Source: Clostridiaceae bacterium Marseille-Q4145 (GTDB lineage: Bacteria; Bacillota; Clostridia; Lachnospirales; Lachnospiraceae). Taken from it: DNA of 64,000 bases. A program made the position numbers and the translations under genes. The stretch is taken from assembly GCA_018223365.1 (NCBI GenBank), contig JAGTTP010000002.1:372001-436000 (forward strand), given 5' to 3'. The notes beneath the pieces are model-generated. The model saw nothing but the letters and a program-made list of their open reading frames with translations, was not told the DNA's origin and did not search any database. Every line of letters starts with the position of its first letter. Position 1 is the stretch's first letter. Shown here piece by piece: positions 1-8,826 of this stretch.

Positions 1-82
1 TACGGGTAGCGATCAGAGACTGATGTGCATCACGCAGAATAGTCTCTGTTATTTTAATCGGCTTTTTAGCGATTTCTGTCAT
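1..82 (-). CDS. oadA: 5' end of oxaloacetate decarboxylase alpha / pyruvate carboxyltransferase-type subunit (runs off the window)
   Basis: Only the first 27 codons are in view. They read MTEIAKKPIKITETILRD and continue AHQSLIATR. The ITET-LRD-AHQS-ATR signature marks the N-terminus of the carboxyltransferase barrel shared by OadA, PycB and transcarboxylase 5S; the Asp of RDAHQS is a conserved metal/substrate residue in that family. The ATG has an AGGAGG 9 bases upstream (87-92). It is the last visible gene of the sodium decarboxylase operon and would supply a carboxyltransferase that moves CO2 between oxaloacetate/pyruvate and biotin. Length, C-terminal domain and any fused biotin domain cannot be seen. 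Confidence 0.8.
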   Translation of the reverse strand, partial: MTEIAKKPIKITETILRDAHQSLIATR

Positions 83-123
83 TTTATGATTCCTCCTACA
101 TAATATTCACTTCAGTCAGCAGC

Positions 124-1275
124 TTAGAATACTCCAAAGATAGCCATGAAGGTACCTGCAGCAACTGCAGTACCGATAACTCCTGCTACGTTCGGTCCCA
201 TTGCGTGCATCAGAAGGAAGTTGGTCGGGTCTGCCTCAGCACCAACCTTCTGGGATACACGTGCTGCCATCGGTACTGCAGATACACCTGCGGAACCGAT
301 CAGCGGGTTTACCTTTCCTCCCGTCAGCTTGCACATCAGTTTACCGAACAGAACGCCTGCTGCGGTACCAAATGCAAATGCAACCAGACCAAGAGCAACG
401 ATTTTCAGTGTATCAGCATTTAGGAATGCCTCTGCACTGGTGGTAGCTCCTACGGAAGTACCAAGGAGAATAACAACGATGTACATCAGAGCGTTGGATG
501 CAGTGTCAGTCAGCTGACGAACAACACCGCTCTCACGGAACAGGTTACCCAGCATCAGCATACCAACCAGCGGAGCTGTGGTAGGCAGAATCAGGGAAAT
601 GATAATCGTAACGATGATCGGGAACAGAATTTTTTCCAGTTTGGAAACCGGACGAAGCTGCTCCATCTTGATCTTACGCTCTTTCTCAGTCGTCAGGAAT
701 TTCATAATAGGTGGCTGGATAACCGGCACCAGAGACATATAGGAATATGCCGCTACTGCGATAGGTCCCATGATCGCCGTCTGCTGCAGTTTACCTGCCA
801 GGAAGATAGAGGTCGGGCCGTCAGCACCTCCAATGATGGAGATGGCTGCAGCTGCCTTATCAGAGAATCCAAGAAGCATAGCTCCCAGATAAGCTGCGAA
901 AATACCAAACTGTGCTGCTGCACCCAGAAGGAAACTCTTCGGGTTAGCGATCAGCGGACCGAAGTCAGTCATGGCACCTACGCCCATGAAAATCAAGGAC
1001 GGAAGAATTGCCCACTCATCCAGTTTGTAGAAATAGTAGAGAAGACCGCCGACTCCGTTGGCAGAATCCTCAAAGGAAAGCATAATGTCAGGATAAATAT
1101 TTACCAGCAGCATACCAAAAGAAATCGGAACCAGCAGAAGCGGCTCGAATTCTTTGGCAATAGCCAGATAAAGGAACACACACGCAACCAGAATCATGAC
1201 ATAATTGCCCCATGTCAGGTTGAAAAATGCTGTCTGATGCAGGAGATTCCCTAAAGTATCAGCAATGTAGCTCAT
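124..1275 (-). CDS. oadB: Sodium-translocating decarboxylase beta subunit (integral membrane Na+ pump)
   Basis: This 383-residue, strongly hydrophobic protein belongs to the OadB/MmdB/GcdB family. In these pumps the beta subunit decarboxylates carboxybiotin on the inner face and moves Na+ outward. Visible hallmarks are about ten membrane segments and the family stretch around residues 145-160 with GGADGPTSIFLA, which holds the conserved Asp of the sodium site. Length is normal for the family (about 375-435). The gene is followed 41 bases later by the alpha-type carboxyltransferase and preceded by the biotin carrier gene, as in other Na+-decarboxylase operons. Sequence alone does not say whether oxaloacetate, methylmalonyl-CoA or glutaconyl-CoA is the substrate. 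Confidence 0.92.
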   Translation of the reverse strand: MSYIADTLGNLLHQTAFFNLTWGNYVMILVACVFLYLAIAKEFEPLLLVPISFGMLLVNIYPDIMLSFEDSANGVGGLLYYFYKLDEWAILPSLIFMGVGAMTDFGPLIANPKSFLLGAAAQFGIFAAYLGAMLLGFSDKAAAAISIIGGADGPTSIFLAGKLQQTAIMGPIAVAAYSYMSLVPVIQPPIMKFLTTEKERKIKMEQLRPVSKLEKILFPIIVTIIISLILPTTAPLVGMLMLGNLFRESGVVRQLTDTASNALMYIVVILLGTSVGATTSAEAFLNADTLKIVALGLVAFAFGTAAGVLFGKLMCKLTGGKVNPLIGSAGVSAVPMAARVSQKVGAEADPTNFLLMHAMGPNVAGVIGTAVAAGTFMAIFGVF

Positions 1276-1301
1276 GTTGTAACCTCCAATGATTTATTGT
1301 C

Positions 1302-1676
1302 TTAGTTCATAGTAGCCAATACGTCACCGGATTCTACAGCATCACCAACTGCAACATTGATGCTGGCAACAGTTCCATCTTCCGGAGCTACTACCGGGAT
1401 CTCCATCTTCATAGCTTCCAGGATTACGATCGGATCACCAGCTTTTACAGATGCACCTGCATTAGCCTCAATCTTGAATACTTTACCCGGAACGGAAGCA
1501 GTTACTTCAACGGATCCAGCTGCTGCAGCCGGTGCTGCCGGAGCTGCTGCCGGTGCCGGAGCTGCTTTCGGTGCTGCCTTCGGAGCTGCTGCACGTACAG
1601 GAGCGCTTCCTGCGCCACCCTCTTCTACGCTTACTTCATATACAGTGCCATTTACGGTAATAGTATAATTCTTCAT
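1302..1676 (-). CDS. Biotin carrier subunit of the decarboxylase
   Basis: This is a 124-residue carrier with three parts: a short N-terminal beta region (residues 1-20), a flexible Ala/Pro/Lys linker (about 24-53), and a biotinyl domain (56-124). The domain carries the biotinylation motif EAMKM with the modified lysine near residue 90. The mobile linker lets biotin shuttle between the cytoplasmic carboxyltransferase and the membrane beta subunit. It corresponds to GcdC/MmdC or transcarboxylase 1.3S. It sits between the gamma and beta genes with gaps of about 25 bases, which suggests co-transcription. The Ala-Pro codon repeats explain the repetitive DNA at 1510-1610. Confidence 0.93.
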   Translation of the reverse strand: MKNYTITVNGTVYEVSVEEGGAGSAPVRAAAPKAAPKAAPAPAAAPAAPAAAAGSVEVTASVPGKVFKIEANAGASVKAGDPIVILEAMKMEIPVVAPEDGTVASINVAVGDAVESGDVLATMN

Positions 1677-1699
1677 TTTTCAATTCCTCCTATATTCCA

Positions 1700-2512
1700 C
1701 TAAGCTCTTTTCCATTTTGCAGAATCCGCACGTCTGATGGAACGTACAACGAATCCATCGGAAGAGCTTCCGGTGTATGCACAGATTGCTGCGGTGATTG
1801 CTGCTACCAGCTCGCCCTCATCAACTGTCTCTTCTTCAACAGCTGCAGGCTGTGCTGCTTCTTTTGCAGGAGCTGCTGCCGGAGCCGGAGCTGCTGCTTT
1901 TTCGTCCTCTTTCTTTTTGCCGAACTTCTTCTGGATTACCGGAATGAAGTTAAAGCAGTAGATAATCAGACTAATGAAAATCAATACACTGAATACGGTA
2001 CCCATACCAAGGATCGTATTCATCAGTGCCTTTTCAAGAATCTCTCCAAGGCTGTAATTGGGATCCAGTGTTACACTCTGTGCAACACTCTTTTTATTAA
2101 ATACAATGCTAAGATCTGCGGTACGGTTCTCATAGGTCAGATGGGTTACCAGAGTAATCTCATCCTTGTCTACGCTTACTTCATATCCATCGGTGGATAC
2201 GTAAGCACCCAGCTCTTCCTCATTTCCTTCATAACCGGAAAACGCGGTAGTAAAAGCTTCCGGTGTGAAAGGAAGGCTGTAACCATCCAGAAGATCCTGT
2301 GCATCCTCTGCATCCATGGTTGCATAAGTGTCAATCTGCTCATCCGTCATGCCGTCCCAGTTTGTTACCAGGAAGTCAGCCACAGACTGCAGATAGGACT
2401 GATCGTATGTAATCTCATCTGCTGTTGTTGCAGTGCTGCCACAAGCAGTCAGTCCGAGAACAGATACACCAAGAGCCATTGCTGCAAGAGTCTTTTTATA
2501 ATTCTGTCTCAT
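1700..2512 (-). CDS. oadG: OadG-family gamma subunit with an extra N-terminal lipoprotein domain
   Basis: The 270-residue protein begins with a lipoprotein signal (positive N-terminus, hydrophobic core, lipobox LTAC with Cys24). An extracytoplasmic domain of about 130 residues follows (about 28-155), then one membrane span (about 164-190), a basic stretch, an Ala/Pro/Glu linker and a C-terminal tail ending in a Lys/Arg/Trp-rich segment. Ordinary OadG proteins are about 80-120 residues: one span plus a Pro/Ala-rich cytoplasmic tail that docks alpha to beta. The C-terminal half fits that description. The N-terminal lipidated domain is additional and resembles small secreted DUF3887-type domains only in a general way. 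Position within the operon supports the assignment. Confidence 0.8.
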   Translation of the reverse strand: MRQNYKKTLAAMALGVSVLGLTACGSTATTADEITYDQSYLQSVADFLVTNWDGMTDEQIDTYATMDAEDAQDLLDGYSLPFTPEAFTTAFSGYEGNEEELGAYVSTDGYEVSVDKDEITLVTHLTYENRTADLSIVFNKKSVAQSVTLDPNYSLGEILEKALMNTILGMGTVFSVLIFISLIIYCFNFIPVIQKKFGKKKEDEKAAAPAPAAAPAKEAAQPAAVEEETVDEGELVAAITAAICAYTGSSSDGFVVRSIRRADSAKWKRA

Positions 2513-2527
2513 TTGCCTTCACCTCGC

Positions 2528-3964
2528 TTAAACGGTTCCGTGTTTTTTGCCCGGTCTGTCTTCTCTCTTGGTAAACAGCATTTCAAATGCGCCGATGACA
2601 TATTTTCTGGTGTCCTGAGCATCGATTACGGTATCTACATATCCTCTCTTAGCAGCAGATGCTACACTGTTCTGAAGCTCTGCATATGCAGCTGCTTTCT
2701 CACGAAGCTCTTTTGCATCTGCTTCCGGATACATTACTTTGACTGCCATCTTGGCATCCATCATACCGATCTGAGCGTTCGGCCAAGCGTAAACGATATC
2801 TGCACCAAGACCTTTGCTGTTCATGGTAACATAAGCGCTTCCGAATGCTTTTCCGGTTACAACGTTTACCTTCGGTACATCTGCCTCAGCGAATGCTGCG
2901 GTCAGGGCTGCTGCTGCCTTTGCGATCTTTTTCTCGGTACATTTGGTTGCTTTGAAGCTTGCTGCATTGGTCAGGGTCAGCACCGGGATATTGAATGCAT
3001 CACAGAATTTTACGAAGGAAGCTGCCTTCTCACATCCTCTTGCGGACATCTCTGCGTTAAACTGCTCTACTGCGTTGCCGTCCTCATCATACAGAGTGGA
3101 ACGGTTTGCTACTGCACCAACGGTCGTTCCGTTCAGTTTGATAAATCCGGTAACCATATCTTTTCCGTACTCTGCTTTGGTTTCAAAGAAAACTCCGTCA
3201 TCAGAGATCATCGGCAGTGCAATTGCCGGATCTGCTGCGGAAGCCTCCAGATCTGCACATACTCTGTTCAGATCATCTTCGCAGTCAGTATAGGAAAGAT
3301 CATCCTCGTTGTTAGCCGGGAGCATGGATACCAGCTCACGGATCTGAGCAATGAGTTCTGCTTCTTCTGCCACAACGTCTACGATACCAACTTCCTCGCT
3401 CTGGAATTTTGCACATGCGGTATCACATTTGGAACCATCATTGCCTGCCAGGGCGTTCGGAGCGTTTACAAATAATTTTGCTTTCTTAGACTCCATGAAA
3501 GTGAAATCAGACATAGCAGATGCTACTGCCATTCCGCCACCGCAGTTGCCGAATACAGCTGTAATCTGCGGAACCACACCGGATGCCAGTGCCTGTTTCA
3601 TATAAAGCTCTCCAAAAGCGTTCAGTGCATCAGATGCTTCCTGCAGTCTTAAACCTGCGCAGTCGACAAGACCGATGACCGGAGCGCCCATTTTCATAGC
3701 CATATCATAGATTCTGCTAATCTTCTTTGCATGCATTTCACCCATGGAACCTCCAAGAACGGAAGCATCCTGACTGTATACATACACAAGACTGTCGTTG
3801 ATGACACCGTAGCCGGTAATAACTCCGTCAGAAGGGGTGTCTGTGTTGTTCATGTTAAAATCGGTAGCACGTGCAGTTACTGCAGCGCCGATTTCAACAA
3901 AACTGTTCTCGTCAAGCAGTGCTGCAATTCTGCTGCTTGCCAAGTTCTGTGCTGTACTACTCAT
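2528..3964 (-). CDS. Acyl-CoA carboxyltransferase, MmdA/GcdA-type alpha subunit
   Basis: This is a crotonase-fold carboxyltransferase with N- and C-terminal halves on one chain, as in methylmalonyl-CoA decarboxylase alpha and transcarboxylase 12S. It transfers CO2 from an acyl-CoA to biotin. Visible features include glycine-rich oxyanion-hole stretches (LGGSMGEMHAKK about residues 70-82 and GNCGGGMAVASAMS about 139-152) and an acyl-CoA-binding region in each half. An upstream in-frame ATG exists at 4024, but the ATG at 3964 has a GGAGG 7 bases before it and gives 478 residues, slightly shorter than characterised MmdA (about 510). It is first in the operon. The substrate (methylmalonyl-, malonyl- or glutaconyl-CoA) cannot be settled by eye. 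Confidence 0.85.
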   Translation of the reverse strand: MSSTAQNLASSRIAALLDENSFVEIGAAVTARATDFNMNNTDTPSDGVITGYGVINDSLVYVYSQDASVLGGSMGEMHAKKISRIYDMAMKMGAPVIGLVDCAGLRLQEASDALNAFGELYMKQALASGVVPQITAVFGNCGGGMAVASAMSDFTFMESKKAKLFVNAPNALAGNDGSKCDTACAKFQSEEVGIVDVVAEEAELIAQIRELVSMLPANNEDDLSYTDCEDDLNRVCADLEASAADPAIALPMISDDGVFFETKAEYGKDMVTGFIKLNGTTVGAVANRSTLYDEDGNAVEQFNAEMSARGCEKAASFVKFCDAFNIPVLTLTNAASFKATKCTEKKIAKAAAALTAAFAEADVPKVNVVTGKAFGSAYVTMNSKGLGADIVYAWPNAQIGMMDAKMAVKVMYPEADAKELREKAAAYAELQNSVASAAKRGYVDTVIDAQDTRKYVIGAFEMLFTKREDRPGKKHGTV

Positions 3965-4014
3965 TTTTCGTCCTCCACATATATTTATAGTTAAACCAAT
4001 TTCTGCCGAGGATA

Positions 4015-4043
4015 ATTGTAACAATTTGACGGGGATTTTTCAA
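4015..4043 (-). promoter_or_regulatory. Promoter of the Na+-decarboxylase operon
   Basis: On the minus strand, a -35 TTGAAA (4038-4043) and a -10 TACAAT (4015-4020) are separated by exactly 17 bases, about 45 bases upstream of the first start codon. This fits a housekeeping sigma-A promoter. Confidence 0.65.
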
Positions 4044-4159
4044 GACATTTTTGTAAATACGAACCAGAATTGACAAGTTTTTCACATTTTTACTGAAAGT
4101 TGTATGAGACAGGCCGGCAAATTCATACATTACACCAAAACCATTTTTAAGAGTTGTTT

Positions 4160-5332
4160 ATGAACGTGTTAAGACGACTTTTTTTCCTTATTCTGTGTCT
4201 TTTACTTCTCTGTGCGCTTCCCTCTCTTGCTGCGGAAGCGCCGGACCAGCTCTATGCCCGCTCCGCTGTACTGATGGACGCAAATAACGGCCGGATTCTC
4301 TTTGAAAAAAACGGAACCGAACAGCTTCCCATGGCCAGCACTACAAAAATCATGACGCTTCTGATCACCCTGGAAAATGCAAATCCGGAAAATACAGTTA
4401 CCATCTCTTCTTATGCTTCATCCATGCCGGAAGTAAAGCTTCACATAAGAGAAGGCGAGCAATACCGGCTGAAAGACCTTTGTTATTCTCTTATGCTGGA
4501 ATCCCACAACGACTCTGCTGTGGCCATTGCGGAACATGTGGGCGGAAGCGTGGAAGCTTTTGCCGCCATGATGAACCAGAAAGCGCGGGATCTTGGCTGC
4601 TATCACACCTACTTTATTACCCCTAATGGTCTTGATGCTTCGGATGAATTCGGCGTGCATTCCACCACAGCCGAAGATCTCGCCCGCATTATGCGCGCCT
4701 GCATGGAACGGGAAGATTTTCTTGCCATCACCAGAGAGCCTTCCTGGTCTTTTTCAGATCTCTCCGGCACCCGTCATTTCACCGTCAACAATAAAAATGC
4801 GTTTCTCCATATGATGGAGGGCGCATTGACGGGAAAGACCGGTTTCACAAACGGGGCCGGTTACTGCTATGCAGGCGCACTGGAACGGGACGGGCGGCGG
4901 CTCATCGCAGTCGTATTGGCCTGCGGCTGGCCCAGCAACCGCACCTGGAAATGGTCTGACACCCAAAAGCTGATGAACTACGGCCTCACCTACTTTCATC
5001 CCGAATCCGTAGGTACCAATCTGTTTCTGCCTGATCCCATCGCAGTCACCAACGGACAGTCTGATCAGGTATTTCTCTCTGTAAAGACAGAAAAAAAGGA
5101 GCTCCTTCTGTCAGATCAGGACTCCTTTACCATGGGCGTATTACTCCCTTCTTCGCTGGAAGCCCCAGTACAGGCCGGTCAGCTGGTGGGAACCGTTATT
5201 TATTATGTCAACGGCACTGTTCTGGATCTCTTCCCCATTGTCAGCACCGGACAGGTATCCTCTATTGATTTCCGCTTCCGGCTCCACCAAACTGTTGCTT
5301 TATGGCTTGCCGGAACCTTTCCTGGAAGTTAA
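4160..5332 (+). CDS. D-alanyl-D-alanine carboxypeptidase (peptidase S11, DacF/DacB type)
   Basis: A penicillin-binding serine carboxypeptidase that trims the terminal D-Ala from peptidoglycan stem peptides outside the membrane. The ATG at 4160 is followed by a signal peptide (RRLFFLILCLLLL core, cleavage near SLAAEA). The three active-site motifs are present: STTK (SxxK, about residue 58), SHN (SxN, about 115) and KTG (within LTGKTGFT, about 220). An in-frame TTG lies two codons upstream, but neither start has a strong ribosome binding site. At 390 residues it matches DacF-like enzymes with the usual C-terminal beta domain. It ends 3 bases from the stop of scpB on the other strand with no hairpin between. 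Confidence 0.9.
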   Translation: MNVLRRLFFLILCLLLLCALPSLAAEAPDQLYARSAVLMDANNGRILFEKNGTEQLPMASTTKIMTLLITLENANPENTVTISSYASSMPEVKLHIREGEQYRLKDLCYSLMLESHNDSAVAIAEHVGGSVEAFAAMMNQKARDLGCYHTYFITPNGLDASDEFGVHSTTAEDLARIMRACMEREDFLAITREPSWSFSDLSGTRHFTVNNKNAFLHMMEGALTGKTGFTNGAGYCYAGALERDGRRLIAVVLACGWPSNRTWKWSDTQKLMNYGLTYFHPESVGTNLFLPDPIAVTNGQSDQVFLSVKTEKKELLLSDQDSFTMGVLLPSSLEAPVQAGQLVGTVIYYVNGTVLDLFPIVSTGQVSSIDFRFRLHQTVALWLAGTFPGS

Positions 5333-5335
5333 CTG

Positions 5336-5926
5336 TCAAAGATTCAGTTTCAACTGTACTTCTTCCTCTGCCTCGCTCTTCATCTCTTCCATCAGATCCG
5401 GCTGAATAGACGGCAGCTCCTCCGTAGAACGTACGCCAAAATTTCTCAGAAATTCTTCCGTCGTTCCAAAGAGAATCGGGCGTCCAGGTGCATCCAGACG
5501 TCCTGCTTCCCCTACCAGTCCATATTCCACCAGACGGTTCAGGGCATGATCAGAATTCACACCTCGGATCTTCTCCACCTCCTGACGGGTCACCGGCTGC
5601 TTGTATGCCACAATAGACAATACTTCCAGCTGCACATCCGTCAGCACATATTTTTTCGGCTGTTTTGCCACCTTAATCAACGTATCATAATATTCCTTCC
5701 TGGTACAGAGCTGAAAGGAATCCTCCAGTTCAATGATCTCCAGTCCGCCCTCCCGGCTATTATAACGGTCCATCATCTGATGCACCAACTTTCTTGTCGT
5801 CTCTGTGTCATGACCAATGGCAGCGGCAAGTTTGTCCACGCTTACTGCATCTCCCATGGCAAATAACACGGCTTCCACTGCCGCTTCGATCTTTTCCAGC
5901 TCCAAATCCATATCCTCCCACCTCAT
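5336..5926 (-). CDS. scpB: Segregation and condensation protein B
   Basis: ScpB is the kleisin-associated winged-helix subunit of the SMC-ScpA-ScpB condensin that organises and segregates the chromosome. The protein has two winged-helix domains: VEAVLFAMGDAVSVDKLA opens the first, and the typical second-domain core reads LEVLSIVAYKQPVTR. The ATG at 5926 shares a base with the scpA stop (TGATG), so translation is probably coupled. Another ATG at 5911 is possible. About 196 residues is normal. The pair scpA-scpB is the standard order in Firmicutes. Confidence 0.94.
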   Translation of the reverse strand: MRWEDMDLELEKIEAAVEAVLFAMGDAVSVDKLAAAIGHDTETTRKLVHQMMDRYNSREGGLEIIELEDSFQLCTRKEYYDTLIKVAKQPKKYVLTDVQLEVLSIVAYKQPVTRQEVEKIRGVNSDHALNRLVEYGLVGEAGRLDAPGRPILFGTTEEFLRNFGVRSTEELPSIQPDLMEEMKSEAEEEVQLKLNL

Positions 5927-6669
5927 CAAATTTGTGAGGTAATCAACATATCGTCAAACAACTGCTCCTGTACTACCAGAAGCTCTCCTGTCTTCATAAG
6001 TTCCAAAATTGCAAGAAATGTTACAATCATCTGAATCTTTCCCTTCTGTTCCTTCATAAGTGAAGAGAAACGGAAGGTGCTGTGTTGGCTTGCATACTCC
6101 CTGACAGAAACCATCTTCTCATCCAGGCTGACTTCTTCCTGCTCAATCCGCCCGAATTTGCTTCGAATCGGGTCAATTTTCTCCGTCTGGCGCCGCATGA
6201 GTCCCTGAAAAATTGCATTCAGCCGGGTTAATGTCAGATCCCCTACCAATTCTTCCAGATTCACGGGCTGCTCGTATTTTGCCACTTCCTCCGGAATCGT
6301 AGGACCTTTATAAAGAGCATGTCCCGACATCGACAAACGGTCTCTTAACTCATAGGACATATATTTGTACATCTTATATTCCAGCAGTTTCTGTACCAGA
6401 TCCTCTCTGGGATCAATCTCCTCGCCTTCCTCATCCACTTCAGCCGGAAGCAGCATCTTCGCCTTGATCTCCAGAAGGGTGGCCGCCATGACAAGGAATT
6501 CACTCATGACATTTAAGTCTTCCGTCTCCATGGCTTTCAGATATTCCATATACTGCGCTGTAATCTCCACAATGGGAATATCAAAAATATTAAATTTATT
6601 TACATCTATGAGATGGAGCAGAAGATCCAGCGGACCTTCAAAGCTCTCAATCTTTACCGACAATGCCAT
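5926..6669 (-). CDS. scpA: Segregation and condensation protein A
   Basis: ScpA is the kleisin that bridges SMC heads. The N-terminal signature FEGPLDLLLHLID (residues 9-21) is characteristic and followed by the conserved helix with ITAQYMEYL. The C-terminal winged helix (TFLAILELMKTGELLVVQE) binds the SMC cap. The 247-residue length is typical. It overlaps scpB at its 3' end and lies 3 bases after the metallophosphoesterase gene, so all three are probably one operon. Confidence 0.95.
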   Translation of the reverse strand: MALSVKIESFEGPLDLLLHLIDVNKFNIFDIPIVEITAQYMEYLKAMETEDLNVMSEFLVMAATLLEIKAKMLLPAEVDEEGEEIDPREDLVQKLLEYKMYKYMSYELRDRLSMSGHALYKGPTIPEEVAKYEQPVNLEELVGDLTLTRLNAIFQGLMRRQTEKIDPIRSKFGRIEQEEVSLDEKMVSVREYASQHSTFRFSSLMKEQKGKIQMIVTFLAILELMKTGELLVVQEQLFDDMLITSQI

Positions 6670-6672
6670 TTT

Positions 6673-7500
6673 CTATGCGTTTCCTTCCACGGTAATCAAA
6701 ATCAGCTGCGGTGGATTAAAAATACGGATGGGCACTGTATGTTCTCCCAGTCCCGCACTGACTACCATATATTTTCCATTGACGGAGATCAGTCCTCTGT
6801 CATATTTTGGGAACAGCTGGGCCTGGGGTGTAATCAATCCTCCAATTCCCGGGATTCTTATAATGCCTCCATGCAGATGTCCGGAAAGTGTCAGATCTGC
6901 CCCCCATGCTGCATAAGTATCAAAATAAACCGGGTTGTGTGCCAGAAGAATATGAAAAACTTCAGGATCAGGGATTCCGAATTTTTCCCGCAGATCCTGT
7001 CCTTCAAAAGGCGGCTGCCGAAACTTTTTATAAAAAGAAAGTGGAAGCTCATATCCATAAATTCGGATTTTCTGCCCTTCCCAGGAAAAATCCATGGACT
7101 CATCTGTCAGAATTTTCACGCCGCACTCTGTCAGTCTGCGGCTGTAAACTTCATACTGCGTTCCGTATGTTTCCGGGCATTGCCGCATACGTGACTCATG
7201 ATTCCCATTTCCACAGATTACCGGAATCTTTCGCTTCTTTAATTCTTCAAAAAGCTGTACCGCATGATCCATGGCTGCATGTTTTTCCGCAATCAGCATA
7301 TCTCCCGCACACAGCACCAGGTCTCCCTGCAATTTTTCTATTTTATCTGCCAGAAACTGCTGATGCTCCCCCCATAACCGGTCATGGAGATCCGCCAGCA
7401 TAACCAGTTTCAGAGGACGCATTTTCCGGGGCAGTTTTTCACTTTTAATCGTATATCGTACTGTCTCCAGTTTTCTTCTCTTTTCCATAAAATTTATCAT
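6673..7500 (-). CDS. Calcineurin-like metallophosphoesterase (YkuE/YaeI-type)
   Basis: This is a binuclear metallophosphoesterase. Metal-binding motifs are visible in order: ADLHD (about residue 36, D-x-H), GDM (about 66), GNGNHES (GNHE class, about 97) and SGHLHGG (about 206). No signal peptide is evident; an N-terminal basic stretch precedes the fold. Homologues act on UDP-linked or phosphodiester substrates at the membrane, but the substrate here is unknown. A second ATG four codons in could be the start. Tight spacing to scpA suggests co-transcription rather than a shared function. Confidence 0.85.
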   Translation of the reverse strand: MINFMEKRRKLETVRYTIKSEKLPRKMRPLKLVMLADLHDRLWGEHQQFLADKIEKLQGDLVLCAGDMLIAEKHAAMDHAVQLFEELKKRKIPVICGNGNHESRMRQCPETYGTQYEVYSRRLTECGVKILTDESMDFSWEGQKIRIYGYELPLSFYKKFRQPPFEGQDLREKFGIPDPEVFHILLAHNPVYFDTYAAWGADLTLSGHLHGGIIRIPGIGGLITPQAQLFPKYDRGLISVNGKYMVVSAGLGEHTVPIRIFNPPQLILITVEGNA

Positions 7501-7530
7501 AGCATAAATTCCGGCAGTTCTGCAATTGGT

Positions 7531-8757
7531 TTACAACAAAAAGATGCGGAACACCTGACCTATGTAGTCTCCGTAAGCAGCCCGTTCCACCGTATCCGCC
7601 GCCAGAAGTTCCGTAGAACCAATCTCTCTGCCGTTCAGCACATAGACCATGCTGCCGATCCTGTCACCTTTCTCCACCGGAGCCGTTACCTCTTCCGGAA
7701 GCTTCGGCACCCGCTCCACCTGGGACAAATTGCTCCCATCTGTAGATACATAAGAAAATTCATCTGCATATTGAAGCCCGACCTGTCCCTCTACGCCTCC
7801 TTTTACCGGGATTTTCGGTAAAGCAGCCCTGTTCTCATCCGTATAAAGGCTGCAGCAGGCAAACCCGCTGTTCAAAAGTGTCACCGCATCCTGAAAACGG
7901 CTTTTGCTGTCTGCACCGCCCATAATCACAGCAACCAGCTCGATATTCTCTTTTTTGGCACTGGCAGACACACAGAATCCCGCCACGCTGGTATAACCAG
8001 TCTTCAGACCGGTCGCATATTCATACTGCCGGATCAGTTTATTGGTGTTAGTCAATCCAAATTCAAAGGATCCTCTTGCTGTCTGGTGGGTAATATTTTC
8101 CATCCAGATCGTACAATATTCGTGAATCTGCGGGTGATTCCGTAAAAGCTCCCGGGACATAAGTGCCACATCCCTGGCCGTTGTCAAATGTTCCTCTGCA
8201 TCCAAACCGCAGCAGTTAACAAAATGAGAATTTGACATGCCCAATTCTTCCGCCCGGGCATTCATTTGTTTTACAAAATCCCCCTCACTGCCGCTGATAT
8301 ACTCTGCCATGGCCACGCATGCATCATTGGCACTCGCTACTGCAATACATTTCAAAAGGGTCTCGACCGTCTGTTTTTCATACGGTTCCAGATATACCTG
8401 GGAACCACCCATGGATGCCGCATGTTCCGATACCGTCACCATATCAGACAGCGCAATTTTCCCATCCTCCAGTGCTTCCAGAATGAGAAGGAGGGTCATA
8501 ATTTTCGTCACACTGGCCGGATGGACTTTCTCATCCGCTGCCTTTTCCATCAGTACCGTTCCTGTGGAAACTTCCATCAAAAGCGCATGGGGTGCCGACA
8601 CCTCTGCCGCCACCTGATTTAATTCCCGGTCTTCCTGTGTCCGGCTTTCCTCCGGTACCTCCGTCTCTTCCTGCTTCTGATCTTCCGCCGCCCATACAGC
8701 TGCAGGCTTTAATACCAGAAGCAATATCATCAGATATGCTGCCGCCCGCTTCCACAT
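7531..8757 (-). CDS. D-alanyl-D-alanine carboxypeptidase (DacF-like, second copy)
   Basis: This 408-residue serine D,D-carboxypeptidase has an N-terminal signal peptide (MILLLVLKPAAVWAAE) and a Glu-rich spacer. The S11 motifs are SVTK (SxxK, about residue 83), SAN (SxN, about 142) and KTG (within GLKTGYTS, about 252). A C-terminal membrane-associating beta domain follows. It is clearly paralogous to the enzyme at 4160-5332 and lies on the other side of scpAB. In Firmicutes such enzymes modify vegetative or spore-cortex peptidoglycan; which applies here is not shown. Confidence 0.9.
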   Translation of the reverse strand: MWKRAAAYLMILLLVLKPAAVWAAEDQKQEETEVPEESRTQEDRELNQVAAEVSAPHALLMEVSTGTVLMEKAADEKVHPASVTKIMTLLLILEALEDGKIALSDMVTVSEHAASMGGSQVYLEPYEKQTVETLLKCIAVASANDACVAMAEYISGSEGDFVKQMNARAEELGMSNSHFVNCCGLDAEEHLTTARDVALMSRELLRNHPQIHEYCTIWMENITHQTARGSFEFGLTNTNKLIRQYEYATGLKTGYTSVAGFCVSASAKKENIELVAVIMGGADSKSRFQDAVTLLNSGFACCSLYTDENRAALPKIPVKGGVEGQVGLQYADEFSYVSTDGSNLSQVERVPKLPEEVTAPVEKGDRIGSMVYVLNGREIGSTELLAADTVERAAYGDYIGQVFRIFLL

Positions 8758-8826
8758 TTTCAGAGTATCACCTCATAGTTCTTTTACTCTATGTGTAGTA
8801 AAAAAGCAGAAAAATATGCATAAAGT

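Noticed and set aside
1510..1610. GCTGCCGGAGCT-like repeats
   Set aside because: They encode the Ala/Pro linker of the biotin carrier.
2141..3475. A 444-codon open frame on the plus strand opposite the carboxyltransferase gene
   Set aside because: No ribosome binding site, Cys/Ser-rich translation without family features, and the opposite frame is a clear enzyme. It is the mirror of codon bias.
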